Assembly (NCBI RefSeq): GCF_001632365.1 | Contig: NW_024468606.1 | Coordinates: 1 to 25,159, forward strand | Length of the DNA: 25,159 nt | DNA from: Laetiporus sulphureus 93-53 | Lineage: Eukaryota; Basidiomycota; Agaricomycetes; Polyporales; Laetiporaceae | Direction of reading: 5' to 3' | Shown here: piece after piece, positions 9,343 to 19,412 of the stretch | Layout: every line of letters starts with the position of its first letter | How positions within the stretch are numbered: the first letter of the stretch is position 1 | Notes under the pieces: generated by a model | What the model was told of the DNA's origin: nothing | What the model saw: the letters and a program-made list of their open reading frames with translations, nothing else | The model's database searches: none | Made by a program: the position numbers and the translations under genes

Positions 9343-11206
9343 ATGCATTTCTCCAAAACATACCAGCAAATCCTGCTCACCCTTCCGGCGGAGCTCAGGG
9401 ATAGCGCGATTGAGTACCGGAAGCTCAAGAAGCTAATCAACCAGGTTGTGGGCGAGCTCACGGAGCTAGGTGCTTATCAGGAATGTTGGGTGTCTGCGTG
9501 ACAATCTTGTTGATGAATGGGTTTGTAGGGTTGTCTCCTGAGGTGCTGCATGAGGTGCTGCAACCAGGCAATGCCGATCTTACCACGTCGCGGACGATCA
9601 GAGTGAACGAGCAAGATGTGAAGGTAAGTCGATCGGCGTTGCAGATATCCTTGCATGGCTCATATCTTGTCGTGTCAGGTCGTTTACGAGCTCAGTAATG
9701 TAGCTGACCACATTGAGCCCCGCTTGCGTCTCCTGGTTGAAGAACATGACCCGGATGTCAACGCTTCGTCTTCTGTGACTATCGATCACGCGACATCTCC
9801 TGATGCAGGCGAGGATGCTTCAAATGCTGAGGAGCGGAAACAAAGTGAAGACCTGGGCGCAACAGGTCGGGTTGCCGACAATGCGGACATCGTTACTCTA
9901 GTGTCACCGTCGGTGCAAGCCAACTCCGAGTGAGCTTCTCCGCACGTTTTTCATGTTGAGGTTCCTGACCATCTCTTGCAGATCCATGACACATGAGCTG
10001 ATTATCCCGCTCGTGTCTGATACGGCGTTTTTCCAACTGCTGACCCAAGCTCTCGAATATCTCAGCATGCGGCTTGTCGCCCTACGGCTGGAATTTGAGG
10101 CCAACCTGAAAACCCTCTCCCGAACCATCTCCCTCTCCGCTCGCCCGATGTCATCTATGTCCTCTTTCCGCCCATATTCGCCTCATGACACCCACCCAGC
10201 TTCTGTCAGCGTCCATACACCCTCGCACACGAGCAAGTCTGACTTGTATGCCTGGCGTGAGGTGTTCCAACTGTATGTCGACGCAGACATCTTTGAAAGT
10301 CACCAGGAGTGCTCGAGGGGCGAGAGGACGATCGAGGATGCGGAGGCACGGCTGGTGGAATTTCTGAAGCGGCTGGACGAGAGGGGATTCACGGACGGGA
10401 GCGTGTTCAAAGTGAAGCAGAGTGTGGAGGCGTTGCAGACGTTTATACATTTACTCACATTCATCTTCGATCTGAGGAAGGTAGGTGTATTATTTTACAA
10501 CTCACATTGTCTTCAGCTCAATTCTGGTGCAGTTCCAGCACGCGACCACGGAGGCGACCCGGAAGATCCTCAAGAAGCATGCGAAGCGCACTGCTCTGCC
10601 CCTCTCGCCGACGTTCTACTCCCCGTTCGCTATCCCAGACCCTACCTCATCCCCGTCGCTGTCCATCATCGTGCCTTCGGCCCAGTCGCGCGGCTCCGAA
10701 GCGGCGCTCATCTCCAAGACTAGCGTCTCGCTGTCGCATTTACTGGGTCAGGCAATTGGGGAGACGATCCTGCCGATCATCCCGCACATCGATGACTACA
10801 GCTGTCTGATCTGTACGAATATCGCGTTCAAGCCGATTCGGCTGGCGTGCAGGCATCTGTTTTGTGTCAGGTGCGTTTTGTCGCGATCTGTGCTGAGAGT
10901 TTTGACTTACTGTGTCATATAGGTGTCTAGTCAAGATGCAGAAGCGTGGGCAGGACCACTGCCCGATGTGTCGTGCGCCTACTGTCCTTGCAGCTGACCG
11001 TTGTAAGTGTAAAAATCCTTGTCCTTGGCGTGATGGATTTGACAATGGGTACGCATATAGCGAACGTCGACTGGGCATTGTTGAATTTCATGAAGGACTG
11101 GTTCCCAATCGAGTCCAAGAAGAAACTTCGGCAAAATGAGAGGGAGGTCGCGGACGAAGAGCTGGCAGAGCTCGGTTTCGAACACGGTAATTGCACCATA
11201 ATGTAG
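9343..11206 (+). CDS. SPX-RING E3 ubiquitin ligase (fungal Pqr1/RING-14 type)
   Basis: Seven-exon model: 9343-9469, 9529-9623, 9679-9929, 9982-10480, 10533-10870, 10923-11002, 11061-11206; 511 residues. The N-terminus MHFSKTYQQILLTLPAEL with YRKLKKLI is the start of an SPX domain, a sensor of inositol pyrophosphates; the second half of SPX resumes at FFQLLTQALEYL and ends near LRKFQHATTEATRKILKKHAK. A C3HC4 RING finger follows with ligands C415, C418, C430, H432, C435, C438, C450 and C453, spaced exactly as in RING domains. Family knowledge: fission yeast Pqr1 uses this architecture to ubiquitinate phosphate transporters. The linker between the SPX halves (about residues 95-158) is acidic and low in complexity. 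The protein ends in C508-T-I-M, a CaaX-type sequence. Start ATG 9343 is chosen because SPX domains sit at the extreme N-terminus. Confidence 0.9.
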
Positions 11207-11552
11207 GCGGACACCTTGTTGTCTTTCTCTCTGGGCTTCTTGGTCTGCTTTCGCTAAAGTATCGTGTATCACGGACACCATATTTGCATACGATAGGTAC
11301 CACCAGTATAGTGCTCGCCGACATACGAGCGAGAAGCGGATTTTATATATGTACAAACGAACGCGAAGGTATATATTTATACGTAGGTATCACAGACACG
11401 GACAGCAGGTCGCGCACAGAATAATAAACATCTACGACCGGTATACGCAGAAAACATGCAATGCAATGCGAGTAAAAGAGCGACGATGCAACAAATGATG
11501 ATCAAGATCTACAGAGCTCCAATGACCCTGGGGGCTTGCCACTTTCCTGCCC
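11207..11552. other. Convergent 3' regions
   Basis: These 346 bases lie between the SPX-RING stop (+) and the stop of the large low-complexity protein (-). It is AT-rich around 11340-11430 and contains AATAAA at 11423-11428 on the plus strand, a possible polyadenylation signal for the SPX-RING transcript. No gene is seen. Confidence 0.45.
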
Positions 11553-14186
11553 TCAGTTTCGCGCGGGTAGGGCAGGGACCGGCGGCACCGTGTATTCGCC
11601 GTACATAGCCTCGACCTGCCTGACAAAATGAGCGCGCGCGCTCGCGCTTTTCTCCTCGTCGAAAAAGCTCCTACGGCTCTCCGACTGGCTCCACACGCTC
11701 GACGTCTCGACCTCGCTCCCATCGCCATACACGGTCGGCGGACGGGAGTCGTCATAGTGCGACTGGTCGTCCTCGGGGTCCTCCTCCTGCACTCGCTCGC
11801 CGTCGGCTGGCTCGTAGTGAGACAGGTCGTCGTCCACGTCTCGCTCCGAGGCGCGGTCGTCGTGCGAGGCGTTATCCTCGAAGGAGACCTTCCTCTGGAT
11901 GCCCCCGCCGTTCAGCGCGCGAGGGCGTGGGGCATCCAGTGCGGACGCGGAGCGCGGCTGCCACTGGGCACCCAGCATCTTTGGATCGCGCCAGCCGCTG
12001 TTCGGTCCGTAGCCATCAGCAGACGTCGGTTTATTCATGTATGGATTGCGAGCGGCGTTTTCCTCCCGAAGGTCGGTGGCCACAGCGGCTTTCTTTCCAA
12101 ACAGGAGTGGAGAAACAGAGCGGACGGGAGACACTGGGAACGGCGACACGCGCCCGCGTTCCTCTTTTGGCTGGGCAAGCGAGGCGGGGAAGGGGGACAC
12201 TCGCCCGTGTTGCGCGCGGGGGACTGGCTCGGAGATAATGGGGACGAATGCCTTGCCAGCAGGCGGAGCCGGAACAGAGTTGGGGGAGCTCAGAGCGAGT
12301 TTCAATGCAGATGAGGGAGTTACAGGCAGTCCGCGAGAGGGCGCAGACCCAGCCGGGGATGGCCAGCCATTCCTGGGTTCTGTTGAAGTGGAACGGCTAG
12401 CCTGAGGTATGGCAGAGCCAGGAGACGTGGGTGGCTCTGGAAGAGGTCCCTGAGGAGGAGGCGTCGGAGGGGGAATGCCATAGTATGCCAGGACATGGGG
12501 GCGCAGAGGAGACTGAACGGGAGGCGGACTGGTCGGCGCGGAGGCCGATTGATGAGAGGGAGACGGGGTACTGCGCACTGAGGCAGATCTCGCGGGACTT
12601 TGGAAGGGTGGCGACGTCGATCCGCCGCGCGCGTTCTGGGTCGGCGTGACGAGGATGTATTCGCCGTCGGTGGCGGTGTGGACGCGTTGAGCGATATGCG
12701 AACGCACAGAGGTGGGCGAGTGAAGGTCGAGTGGCGTGGGGACATGCTTTGCTGACAGCATCGCCGTGTTCGGAGGGGAGATGATGGGCCGCGGTCCCTT
12801 CACTAGTGGGGGCGAGCGAGATGCCCTGCGGGACAGCGATCGCTGCGGAGGAGAGTCGGGCGTGTCCTGGGCACGAGCATACGGGTGCATCGACGGGACG
12901 CTCGTGCTGGTCTTCAACGGACTGGGCGAGTTCGGGACGGTTGCCAGGTTGCGGAACGTCGCGAGCACGTCGATGCTGGGGCGGTGCACAGACTGTGCGT
13001 CGCGAAATGCCTTGGTGAGGCCCTCGCGCGCGATCATGGATCCCGCGCGCTCTTCGCGTTCCGTCGAGGTGTACGACATCAAGCTCTCATGATCAGCCGC
13101 CAGGTGTTGGCTCGTGATGGTACTCGCCGTCGAGGATCCATCCGTCGAGCTCGGAGTGGGAGTGCGCAGGAACCGCTCCGCGATCGGCAACGAGACGAAC
13201 GGAAGAGCCGGGACGGGCGGCACCTCCGGCGAAGGGCTCCCCTCAGCAGCATCGCGCTTCTTTCGCGACCGGGAGTTGAGGCGGAAGAAACCCTTGCGCT
13301 TCGTAGACGCCTCCGACAGGTTTCCGCCGTCGGAATCGTCAGTCGGTGCCGCGAGCGAGCCCTTACGTGCCCGTTGCTCCTTCTTGATACGAGAGCGCCC
13401 GGTGCTGCCGTCCGTCTCGTAATCCGTTGCGGGCGCGTCGGTGGCACTTGCCTTCGCCTTCGACTTCTTTTCGCCCTTGCTCTTCTTACGCTGCGTTCTG
13501 CTCGCTTCCGAGAAGTACCCCCCATCGCTTTCGTACTCCGTGCCATCCCCGTCCTCTTTGTCCTTCTTCTTGTTCTTCGCCTTCTTATCCTTCTTCTTGT
13601 CCTTCTTGCTCTTGCCGCTATCACTCAAATACCCTCCATCACTGTCCGATCCATTAGACCATAGTCGGCGCAATCTCCCATTGCGCGGACTGGGCGGAAA
13701 AGGTGATATGGTGCGCGGTTCCGGGGTAGCGCTCAGGTCGAAATGAATGCGTTGTGTCGCGTCGGAAGCTGCTATGGCGGACCCATTGCGAGATATTGAC
13801 GAGGATGCTTGGCCCACTGAGCCGACAACCTTGCCTGCTGACTCATGAGAAGGGATAATTCCAGCACCGGGCTGGACTAGGGGGGACGTGGAACTGGACA
13901 AGAAGGAATCATCTGAAGTCGAGGTCGATGCGTAGGTCAAGCTCGGGGACACGGTGCTCTGTGGGAAACAACTAAGTTCAATAGAGTGCTTGATAAAGGT
14001 GTGGCAGACCTCGGTGTCGATATCTTCACTTCCCTCGTCTACAGGGCTGAAGATCCACTTCGTTACAGTGCAGTTGGTACCGACACCGAGCTCAAGTGCG
14101 CTTTCCAAGATAGATGCCCGCAGGACAGACGCGCGGTTCTCAAGGGGTTGCTCCCGCGCGGGACGAGCGGTGGGGGCAGCTGACAT
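11553..14186 (-). CDS. Large proline/serine-rich low-complexity protein, function unknown
   Basis: One long frame of 877 residues starting at a true ATG (14186). The first 60 residues look folded (LRASILESALELGVGTN, then TKWIF) and may be the conserved core. The rest is mostly disordered: a lysine-rich block at about 190-215 and 233-247, an acidic SDGGY motif repeated at about 181-189, 218-228 and 284-293, with a decayed copy at 255-260, then a long Pro/Ser region with many SP/TP sites. VPPVPALP occurs at about 322-329 and again at the C-terminus, preceded by a conserved-looking helix (ARAHFVRQVEAMYGEY). An in-frame 51-base candidate intron lies at 13959-14009; splicing it would give 860 residues. 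I do not recognise the family; a regulatory or scaffold role is a guess from composition. Strong GC bias makes the opposite strand open too. Confidence 0.78.
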   Translation of the reverse strand: MSAAPTARPAREQPLENRASVLRASILESALELGVGTNCTVTKWIFSPVDEGSEDIDTEVCHTFIKHSIELSCFPQSTVSPSLTYASTSTSDDSFLSSSTSPLVQPGAGIIPSHESAGKVVGSVGQASSSISRNGSAIAASDATQRIHFDLSATPEPRTISPFPPSPRNGRLRRLWSNGSDSDGGYLSDSGKSKKDKKKDKKAKNKKKDKEDGDGTEYESDGGYFSEASRTQRKKSKGEKKSKAKASATDAPATDYETDGSTGRSRIKKEQRARKGSLAAPTDDSDGGNLSEASTKRKGFFRLNSRSRKKRDAAEGSPSPEVPPVPALPFVSLPIAERFLRTPTPSSTDGSSTASTITSQHLAADHESLMSYTSTEREERAGSMIAREGLTKAFRDAQSVHRPSIDVLATFRNLATVPNSPSPLKTSTSVPSMHPYARAQDTPDSPPQRSLSRRASRSPPLVKGPRPIISPPNTAMLSAKHVPTPLDLHSPTSVRSHIAQRVHTATDGEYILVTPTQNARGGSTSPPFQSPARSASVRSTPSPSHQSASAPTSPPPVQSPLRPHVLAYYGIPPPTPPPQGPLPEPPTSPGSAIPQASRSTSTEPRNGWPSPAGSAPSRGLPVTPSSALKLALSSPNSVPAPPAGKAFVPIISEPVPRAQHGRVSPFPASLAQPKEERGRVSPFPVSPVRSVSPLLFGKKAAVATDLREENAARNPYMNKPTSADGYGPNSGWRDPKMLGAQWQPRSASALDAPRPRALNGGGIQRKVSFEDNASHDDRASERDVDDDLSHYEPADGERVQEEDPEDDQSHYDDSRPPTVYGDGSEVETSSVWSQSESRRSFFDEEKSASARAHFVRQVEAMYGEYTVPPVPALPARN

Positions 14187-14362
14187 GCTGAAAGCTCAAC
14201 GCGAGGAGCACGAGGAACGACAGGTAAGGTATTAGGGAACGTGAGAGGCCAGAAACCAGACAACACTCCTTTCGCAACGAGATAGACCAGACTCGTCGCG
14301 ACGCCAGGAGACCGTCTGTGCTGAGAAGGAGTAAGACCAGCCCGGCTGTGGGAGACCAAAGT

Positions 14363-14662
14363 TCAGCAGAGAGAGGAAAGCATGAATGAAGGAAGGGTGA
14401 AAGGAGCGGCGCCGCTTTCCTCGAGGATGATGGTAGCAATAAGGTGACTGCCTCGTTCGGATTTAAGGTGCAGATAACCCCTGGATAACCCTCGTGTAAG
14501 GGTTATCTGACCGCGGTTCTCTTTCAATGCGGCAACATTCTTACCGCGACGGGCCTCGTTGTATTTCGGATCCTCGTTCATATGTTCCTTCGCTGCATGG
14601 TACTCAGGAGCACTTCTGATGCAGTCTAGAAATAATCTTTCGACAGGATGAGCTTTCCACAT
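14363..14662 (-). CDS. Small hypothetical ORF, weakly supported
   Basis: A 99-codon frame with a true ATG at 14662. Its first half (MWKAHPVERLFLDCIRSAPE, then helix-like EYHAAKEHMNEDPKYNEARR) looks like real protein with alternating charge. The second half, after ALKENRG, crosses the GATAACCC inverted repeat and is probably not native, so a splice site may lie near 14515. I do not recognise it. It may be a small gene, an exon of an unmodelled gene or chance. Confidence 0.22.
   Translation of the reverse strand: MWKAHPVERLFLDCIRSAPEYHAAKEHMNEDPKYNEARRGKNVAALKENRGQITLTRGLSRGYLHLKSERGSHLIATIILEESGAAPFTLPSFMLSSLC
14471..14509. repeat. Inverted repeat CAGATAACCC / GGGTTATCTG
   Basis: CAGATAACCC (14471-14480) is matched by its exact reverse complement at 14500-14509, with a 19-base spacer. 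The spacer holds another direct copy of ATAACCC (14485-14491). The site is about 300 bases upstream of the 877-residue gene start. It may be a regulatory palindrome or a foldback. Confidence 0.6.
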
Positions 14663-15856
14663 GCAGTGCGACAAAGGTGATGATGTCCGTTCGACTCTCT
14701 TATACAAAATTTCTCAGACATTCGCAGCGTCATCACGCTTCCAACTTCATGGCTCGCTATTCTACAGCGCCAGAAATGTCCATGTGCGTCGTTGGAAATT
14801 CCAGTTCGGACTGGCCTGCGCTGTTAGGACGCTGGCATGCAATGAATATGTCATCGATCCGTTTCCATCGCGCTGTCCGATCTTTCGCTGCGCTGTCATT
14901 GTTCCGAATAGGTCATTTACACGCTTCATCTCCTGCACGGTGCGGGACGTAGCGTGAAGTGCATACACACGCAACACCGGTCAATTCTCCATCACTCATA
15001 GGCTTGCATTGAATGCGATCAAGCCGTTGGTCTGTCCGACGCCGTTGATTGTCTCTACCATTACCCTCAGCGGACCATCTATGCCGCCCTAGATGATCGT
15101 TAAGCCACATCCAGCCAAACGTCATCGTTGCTGTGCGGAGCCGAACTGACCATAATTGGTCTTCCGCGGTTCCTCACGTTCATGATCTCGCTGTAGCCTC
15201 CGTGGCTTACCTGCAAGCCAGACCCTTGGGTCGAGCACGTCCTGCCCATCTTGGCATAATCAGTACATGTCGACCAGGCTAGCGGCGCACGGTCGAGCTC
15301 TGCTTGGTCTCACGCCATGGTGATGTAGCAGTTCCGCGCACCGTTTTGTAGCATAGTCCCAGGTGGCGAACTAGCAGACATCTCATCAAAATGCATGCCG
15401 CAGGGTTCAAGATAGTATGCTGGCTGCGGCGACGTATCGTGCGTTGTTGAGCGCGGAAGAACATACTGTTTTGCGCGACATGTCCATTCGGGCCTTATAA
15501 GTTTGCCTCACCTAATAGCTAGCGGAGTAGCGCCTGCTATTCGGCAACGGTGTGTTTAGTACAATATGCACCATGAAAGGAGCGGCAGCATCCTCTGGGC
15601 ATTCTGGTCTTAATCTGTATGACGACAAGGGATCAGTCGCTAGTCGAGATAACATCCTATAGGCTGAGGTCGCGATGTGGTATCTAAACATGTATGGAGT
15701 ATGGAGACTGCACGGAGGATGAATGGACATATAGCATGAGACATTCCATGAGATTAGCGACACTAGCGATGTGAGTAACTGAGAGAAGTGTGTACGTCAG
15801 CATGTAAGAGCCGTCGGGAAACTCATGGTAGCAACGTTAGAGAGCGAAACAGTCAG

Positions 15857-16607
15857 TCAGTGGCTGTTCAAGGTATGGTCGTAGGCCTGCACAGATGTGC
15901 GTTGCAGATGACCATAGCAATCGTAACAAGTTGTCGTGCCACTGTAAAGGCATGCAAGAGAGATTTGTGAGCTCTTAGCCACGTTGCACGAGGAATGCAC
16001 ACACCTATGCGGGTCTTCATAGCAGCAATCCCTGCACACCGTCCTTCCACAGCCCGACAAGGACTCATCCTTGACAGACTTATCCTCACAGCCCGGATAC
16101 GGCTTCCAATCTTCCTCCATCTCCAAGGCCGGAAGCTTACGCCTCTGCCCAGAGGAAAACACAGAGCATGGCGCAACCGTCAAGTTCGCATTGGCCGCAC
16201 TCGTGTTCAAGGCAAGCGCCGTACGCTTGGGCGACGGCAGTGGCGATGCGCTCGGCGTCGACGAGCGCGTAAGGGCGGGTGTGGGCGGTATCGACGGATA
16301 GCAGGCCGTACACGTCCGTGAGCATATCATGCACGTCGGCGCTTTACACCTGCATGGACAGGTCAGTGTGGCTCCGCTGGTGAACATCAAAGGATGCATA
16401 CCTAGCGCATTGCACCAGTGTCGACATTTTCCCGTAGGCACCTCGGTGGCACGATGCACACATGACAGATTTCGCATTAGAGATCAGTGCGACCTCTTCG
16501 GATGGACTTGCATGCAATGTGTGCTCATGCACGGCATTGACCGTGCATGGATACTGATCTCCTGCGAGCCTTCGCCTCTTGATTGCGGGTCTAGCGGTGA
16601 GAGTCAT
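15857..16607 (-). CDS. Cysteine-rich CxxC (zinc-binding) protein, function unknown
   Basis: Three-exon model: 16607-16402, 16349-16005, 15941-15857; 211 residues from a true ATG. It begins with a basic RPAIKRRRL segment that could be a nuclear localisation signal. Four CxxC pairs follow: C50/C53, C67/C70, C75/C78 and C82/C85, a spacing that could hold two zinc ions in a cross-brace or tandem-ribbon arrangement. A Ser/Pro linker separates them from a C-terminal cysteine cluster (GCGRTVCRDCC, then CYDC after the second splice). Both splices preserve cysteine motifs: the first creates CARCKAPTCMIC and the second restores frame into CYDCYGH. I do not recognise the family. It lies downstream of the tRNA gene on the same strand. 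Confidence 0.68.
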
Positions 16608-16730
16608 GGTCAGATCGAATGTAGAATGATGTACCCAAACCGCAGCTTGACGGGGTCAAAGTAGCGGAGATGTGTATGGGCTCGCGACGACCGGCCGCCC
16701 AGCCACAAACGCGTGGCATTATATATCGAC

Positions 16731-16735
16731 AAAAA
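16731..16735 (-). terminator. RNA polymerase III terminator of the tRNA
   Basis: Five T residues on the minus strand (AAAAA on plus) immediately follow the tRNA discriminator base, as expected for polymerase III termination. Confidence 0.75.
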
Positions 16736-16806
16736 TACACCGAGCGGGAGTCGAACCCGCGCCGCTTGCTTGGAAGGCAAGCATGATACCGTTTCACCAT
16801 CGGTGT
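16736..16806 (-). tRNA. tRNA-Gly (anticodon UCC)
   Basis: A full cloverleaf can be folded on the minus strand. The acceptor stem is ACACCGA with TCGGTGT and discriminator A. The D arm is GTGA/TCAT with loop AACGGTA. The anticodon stem is CTTGC/GCAAG with loop CTTCCAA, giving anticodon UCC. The T arm is GCGGG/CCCGC with loop TTCGACT. It is 71 bases without CCA and has no intron. The oligo-T tract just downstream supports an active polymerase III gene. Confidence 0.95.
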
Positions 16807-16950
16807 CATACACGATCGCCGTCATAAATTTAATATATAGGTTGATTTCGACATCCTATCACTCTAGCTGCGAAAGCGGCCACTTCGTTCAGCGCATCGT
16901 TTGCTCTTCGCTGTACAGGCCCCCAAGGCACGCCAAACAAATACCTCATC

Positions 16951-17771
16951 ATGAAAAACAAGAACAAGACGACAAAATTCCCCGTCGTATGTAGCAGGAC
17001 TTTCTGACCTTGTCCGGATCGAGTCTTCACACAATGCGCCACATCCTCGCAGGCACGCATCAAGCGTATAATGCAGAAGGATGAGGAAGTGGGAAAGGTC
17101 GCGCAGGCGACTCCAATAGTCATCTGTGAGTAGTAAAGGCTCAGATGCAATCTCATCGCTGATCCTTTCTCTTCCATGACGGGCGGGCTGGCAGCCAAAG
17201 CACTGGAGCTGTTCCTCGCGATGCTCGTGGACGAAGCGAACAAGGTCACCGCAGATCGCGGCGCAAAACGCGTTGAAGCGTACCACTTGTGCGTTTCCGT
17301 TGTCTCAACACTTCCTACGCATGCTGATAGTCACCATTACTCTCTTACGGTCACGACGTCGCGAAATGACCCAGGAAACACGCCGTGGAGACAGTTGAGA
17401 TGCTAGACTTCCTGAAGGAGATCGTAGAGGGCGTACCTGATCCCTCCGCAGGTGGAACCATCGACCTAGATCTCGAGGCAGAGACAGGGCGCAAACGGCG
17501 CGGCGGGAAGGGGAAGAAGCTCGCCGAGGGCGACGCGTCTACCGCGCCTACGCGCAAGCGGAGACGGCGCGGGGAGGGAAAGGAGGAGGGAGAGGCACCT
17601 GCGGCTGGGCGGCGGCGCGCGAAGAAGAAGGACAAGGAGCCCGAGCAGGAGGAGGAGCAGGAGGACGTGGAGATGGAAGAGGAGGAGGGTGCTGGCGGTG
17701 AAGAGGACGAGGCCGCTCCTGCTGCTGCCGTAAGGCGGCATAACGACGACGAGGATGATTGGGAGGGATGA
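16951..17771 (+). CDS. NC2-alpha / DRAP1 (Bur6), negative cofactor 2 histone-fold subunit
   Basis: Four-exon model: 16951-16986, 17053-17125, 17195-17288, 17375-17771; 199 residues. Splicing yields the family signature TKFPVARIKRIMQKDEEVGK, then QATPIVISKALELF and GAKRVEAYHLKHAVETVEML, an H2A-like histone fold over about residues 9-90. Family role: pairs with NC2-beta (Dr1) and binds TBP on DNA, blocking TFIIA/TFIIB entry or activating some promoters; nuclear. The C-terminal half is disordered, with basic RKRRRR and KKKDK blocks and then an acidic E/D run ending in DDDEDDWEG, as in fungal homologues. The start is the ATG just before KNKNKTTKFPV. It converges on SLD5, with 201 bases between stops. 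Confidence 0.92.
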
Positions 17772-17972
17772 TAGATGAACGTCGCGTGAGGCCGTGAACT
17801 GGTGTATAGTAGTCTTATGTTCTCTTTTATGCGGACCTATCGGTACGCTCATCAGCGTATGTCTATCGCCCTCCGCTCGCTGCAATATACCCATCACAAC
17901 GTGTAAATAGCAATATAATGTAATAACTGTTACAAGGATAGGGTATAGCGGGTGCGACAGTCTCGCCTTCCG

Positions 17973-19020
17973 TCAGATCAACTCGACCTCGCCTCTTGCC
18001 AGCAGTTGCTCAATGACATTGTACGGCGTCAACGATATTCGGCCTTTCTCCATCGTTATTGCCGTCCCACTATAAGCCAATAATCATGTGTCAGCCCGAA
18101 CTCCACTTCATAACCGCGAAACATACTCTGGTAAGCGAACGGGTGGGCAAGTCTGGCGCGCGTGAACGAAAACCGGACGCATGCCGTCTGGCTCGGGAGC
18201 TGTGCAGGATTATAAACCTTCAACCATGGCGCGATGGACAGAGCATAACATTCGCACTCATGGGAGGCATGATGAAAGGCACGTCGTCCTCAAGAGACCG
18301 CTGTTCTGGCGGCAGACTTTGTAGGACAGATTGAGTCAGGTGATATTCGAGCAGTCGTGCATATCTACATCATAGCGAAGTGAATCCTTGTTTAAGATTT
18401 CCTAGATAGTGAGAGAACGAGACGGGAACTTACCGTCTGGCGTGTTTAAGCTCAGCTTTTGATAACCTCTCCTGTACTTCAGGCGTCTTACTGATCCACT
18501 TTGCGTACTTTTCGATCTGGACACGGTGTCAAACGTCAAAGCTAGTCGTGGCAAACCACGCACAGATACTCTCACCTTGTGTAATCGCGTACGTATATAG
18601 GAGCGCACGACAAACTTGACGCGCTCGATCTCCGTTTGCACAAGCATAATTCGGAAATGCTCATCCTCCGAGGAGTCCGGGTCTGCGCGAAGCAGCTGGA
18701 CATCATCCGACTAGAGCTGAGCACGGTCAGAGTCAGTTCCCCACCGATGATGCTCTTGCAACGCTCACCTGCTTCTTGACATGGTCCAGGATCCTTCCGA
18801 GCAGCATCTCCTGTCCAGGGAGGATGTCCGGCGCGTGTTGTTCGTTCATCCAGTGCCGTATGAGCTGCTGAAGCTGTGTCTCTTCTGCCACTTCTTGAGG
18901 CAGGATATGTGCGTTCAAACCAAAGTCGTCTGGCATAGGAAAATCATCATCGTCAGGCACATTTCGCGCGCGTTCCATGAACGAGGGTGCGTCGAGGTCG
19001 TCGTCCAGCCAGTTGGACAT
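17973..19020 (-). CDS. SLD5: GINS complex subunit Sld5
   Basis: Six-exon model: 19020-18769, 18710-18576, 18516-18434, 18364-18258, 18199-18127, 18069-17973; 248 residues. Family role: Sld5 with Psf1, Psf2 and Psf3 forms GINS, part of the CMG replicative helicase in the nucleus. Seen here: an acidic N-terminus, LQQLIRHWMNEQHAPDILPG (the Sld5 A-domain helix), IERVKFVVRSYIRTRLHK, an IEKYAKWI segment, the linker PPMTPEPDG, and the small beta-rich B domain with VFVHAR and a C-terminus IEQLLARGEVELI typical of Sld5. The last two introns recover PEPD and PDGTAI and make the C-terminus match the family. The length is close to that of other fungal Sld5 proteins. Confidence 0.92.
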
Positions 19021-19412
19021 TCTGGTACTTATAGTCCTCAGGGAAAGCTGGGATTAATGTCAAGCTGGGATTTCAGGCTGGAAGTCGCGGGTGGCTGTAA
19101 TCAACGAAGAAGAGCGTACGTCTGTCCAGCAACTTGGCCACTCAAGCGCGCCCCGAAATCACGTAGCTGATCGGTGGCGCCGATCACCAAGCGCCGGTGG
19201 GCGATGGCCCATTCTACCGAGAATGATTGCGGCTGCTGAGAGTCAACACAACTACCAGAAGAACAACAAAGCTAGAACACAATCCATTCCACACGACGTT
19301 ATACGTTGTACAAGAAGACTACATAGAACGGAAATAGGACATCACAGAGCACACAGCAGATATCAATTCAAGTTGGTCGACATCGACGGAAAACGGTCTG
19401 TAATAGGCCATC
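19021..19412. other. Intergenic: SLD5 promoter and Dap1 3' UTR
   Basis: These 392 bases lie between two minus-strand genes. No gene, TATA box or repeat stands out. Short frames here have no protein character. Confidence 0.4.

Larger units (their letters stand above)
14187..15856. other. Long stretch without a supported gene
   Basis: The first few hundred bases should hold the promoter and 5' UTR of the 877-residue gene. An imperfect set of GATAACCC motifs forms an inverted repeat at 14471-14509. A small minus-strand ORF at 14363-14662 has some protein character and is listed separately. A plus-strand frame starting with ATG at 14680 has a basic, serine-rich start but no support. From about 14960 to 15856 I see only short frames and nothing recognisable. 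Confidence 0.4.

Noticed and set aside
11628..12314. Plus-strand 228-codon open frame
   Set aside because: Antisense to the Pro/Ser-rich part of the 877-residue protein; composition is the mirror of that coding sequence.
12885..13664. Plus-strand 259-codon open frame with a hydrophobic end
   Set aside because: The apparent membrane segments are the reverse complement of the lysine-rich blocks (AAG read as CTT), not a real membrane protein.
14680..14952. Plus-strand frame with a mitochondrial-presequence-like start
   Set aside because: The basic, Ser-rich start is suggestive, but no conserved domain follows, it overlaps open frames on other strands, and the start context is weak.
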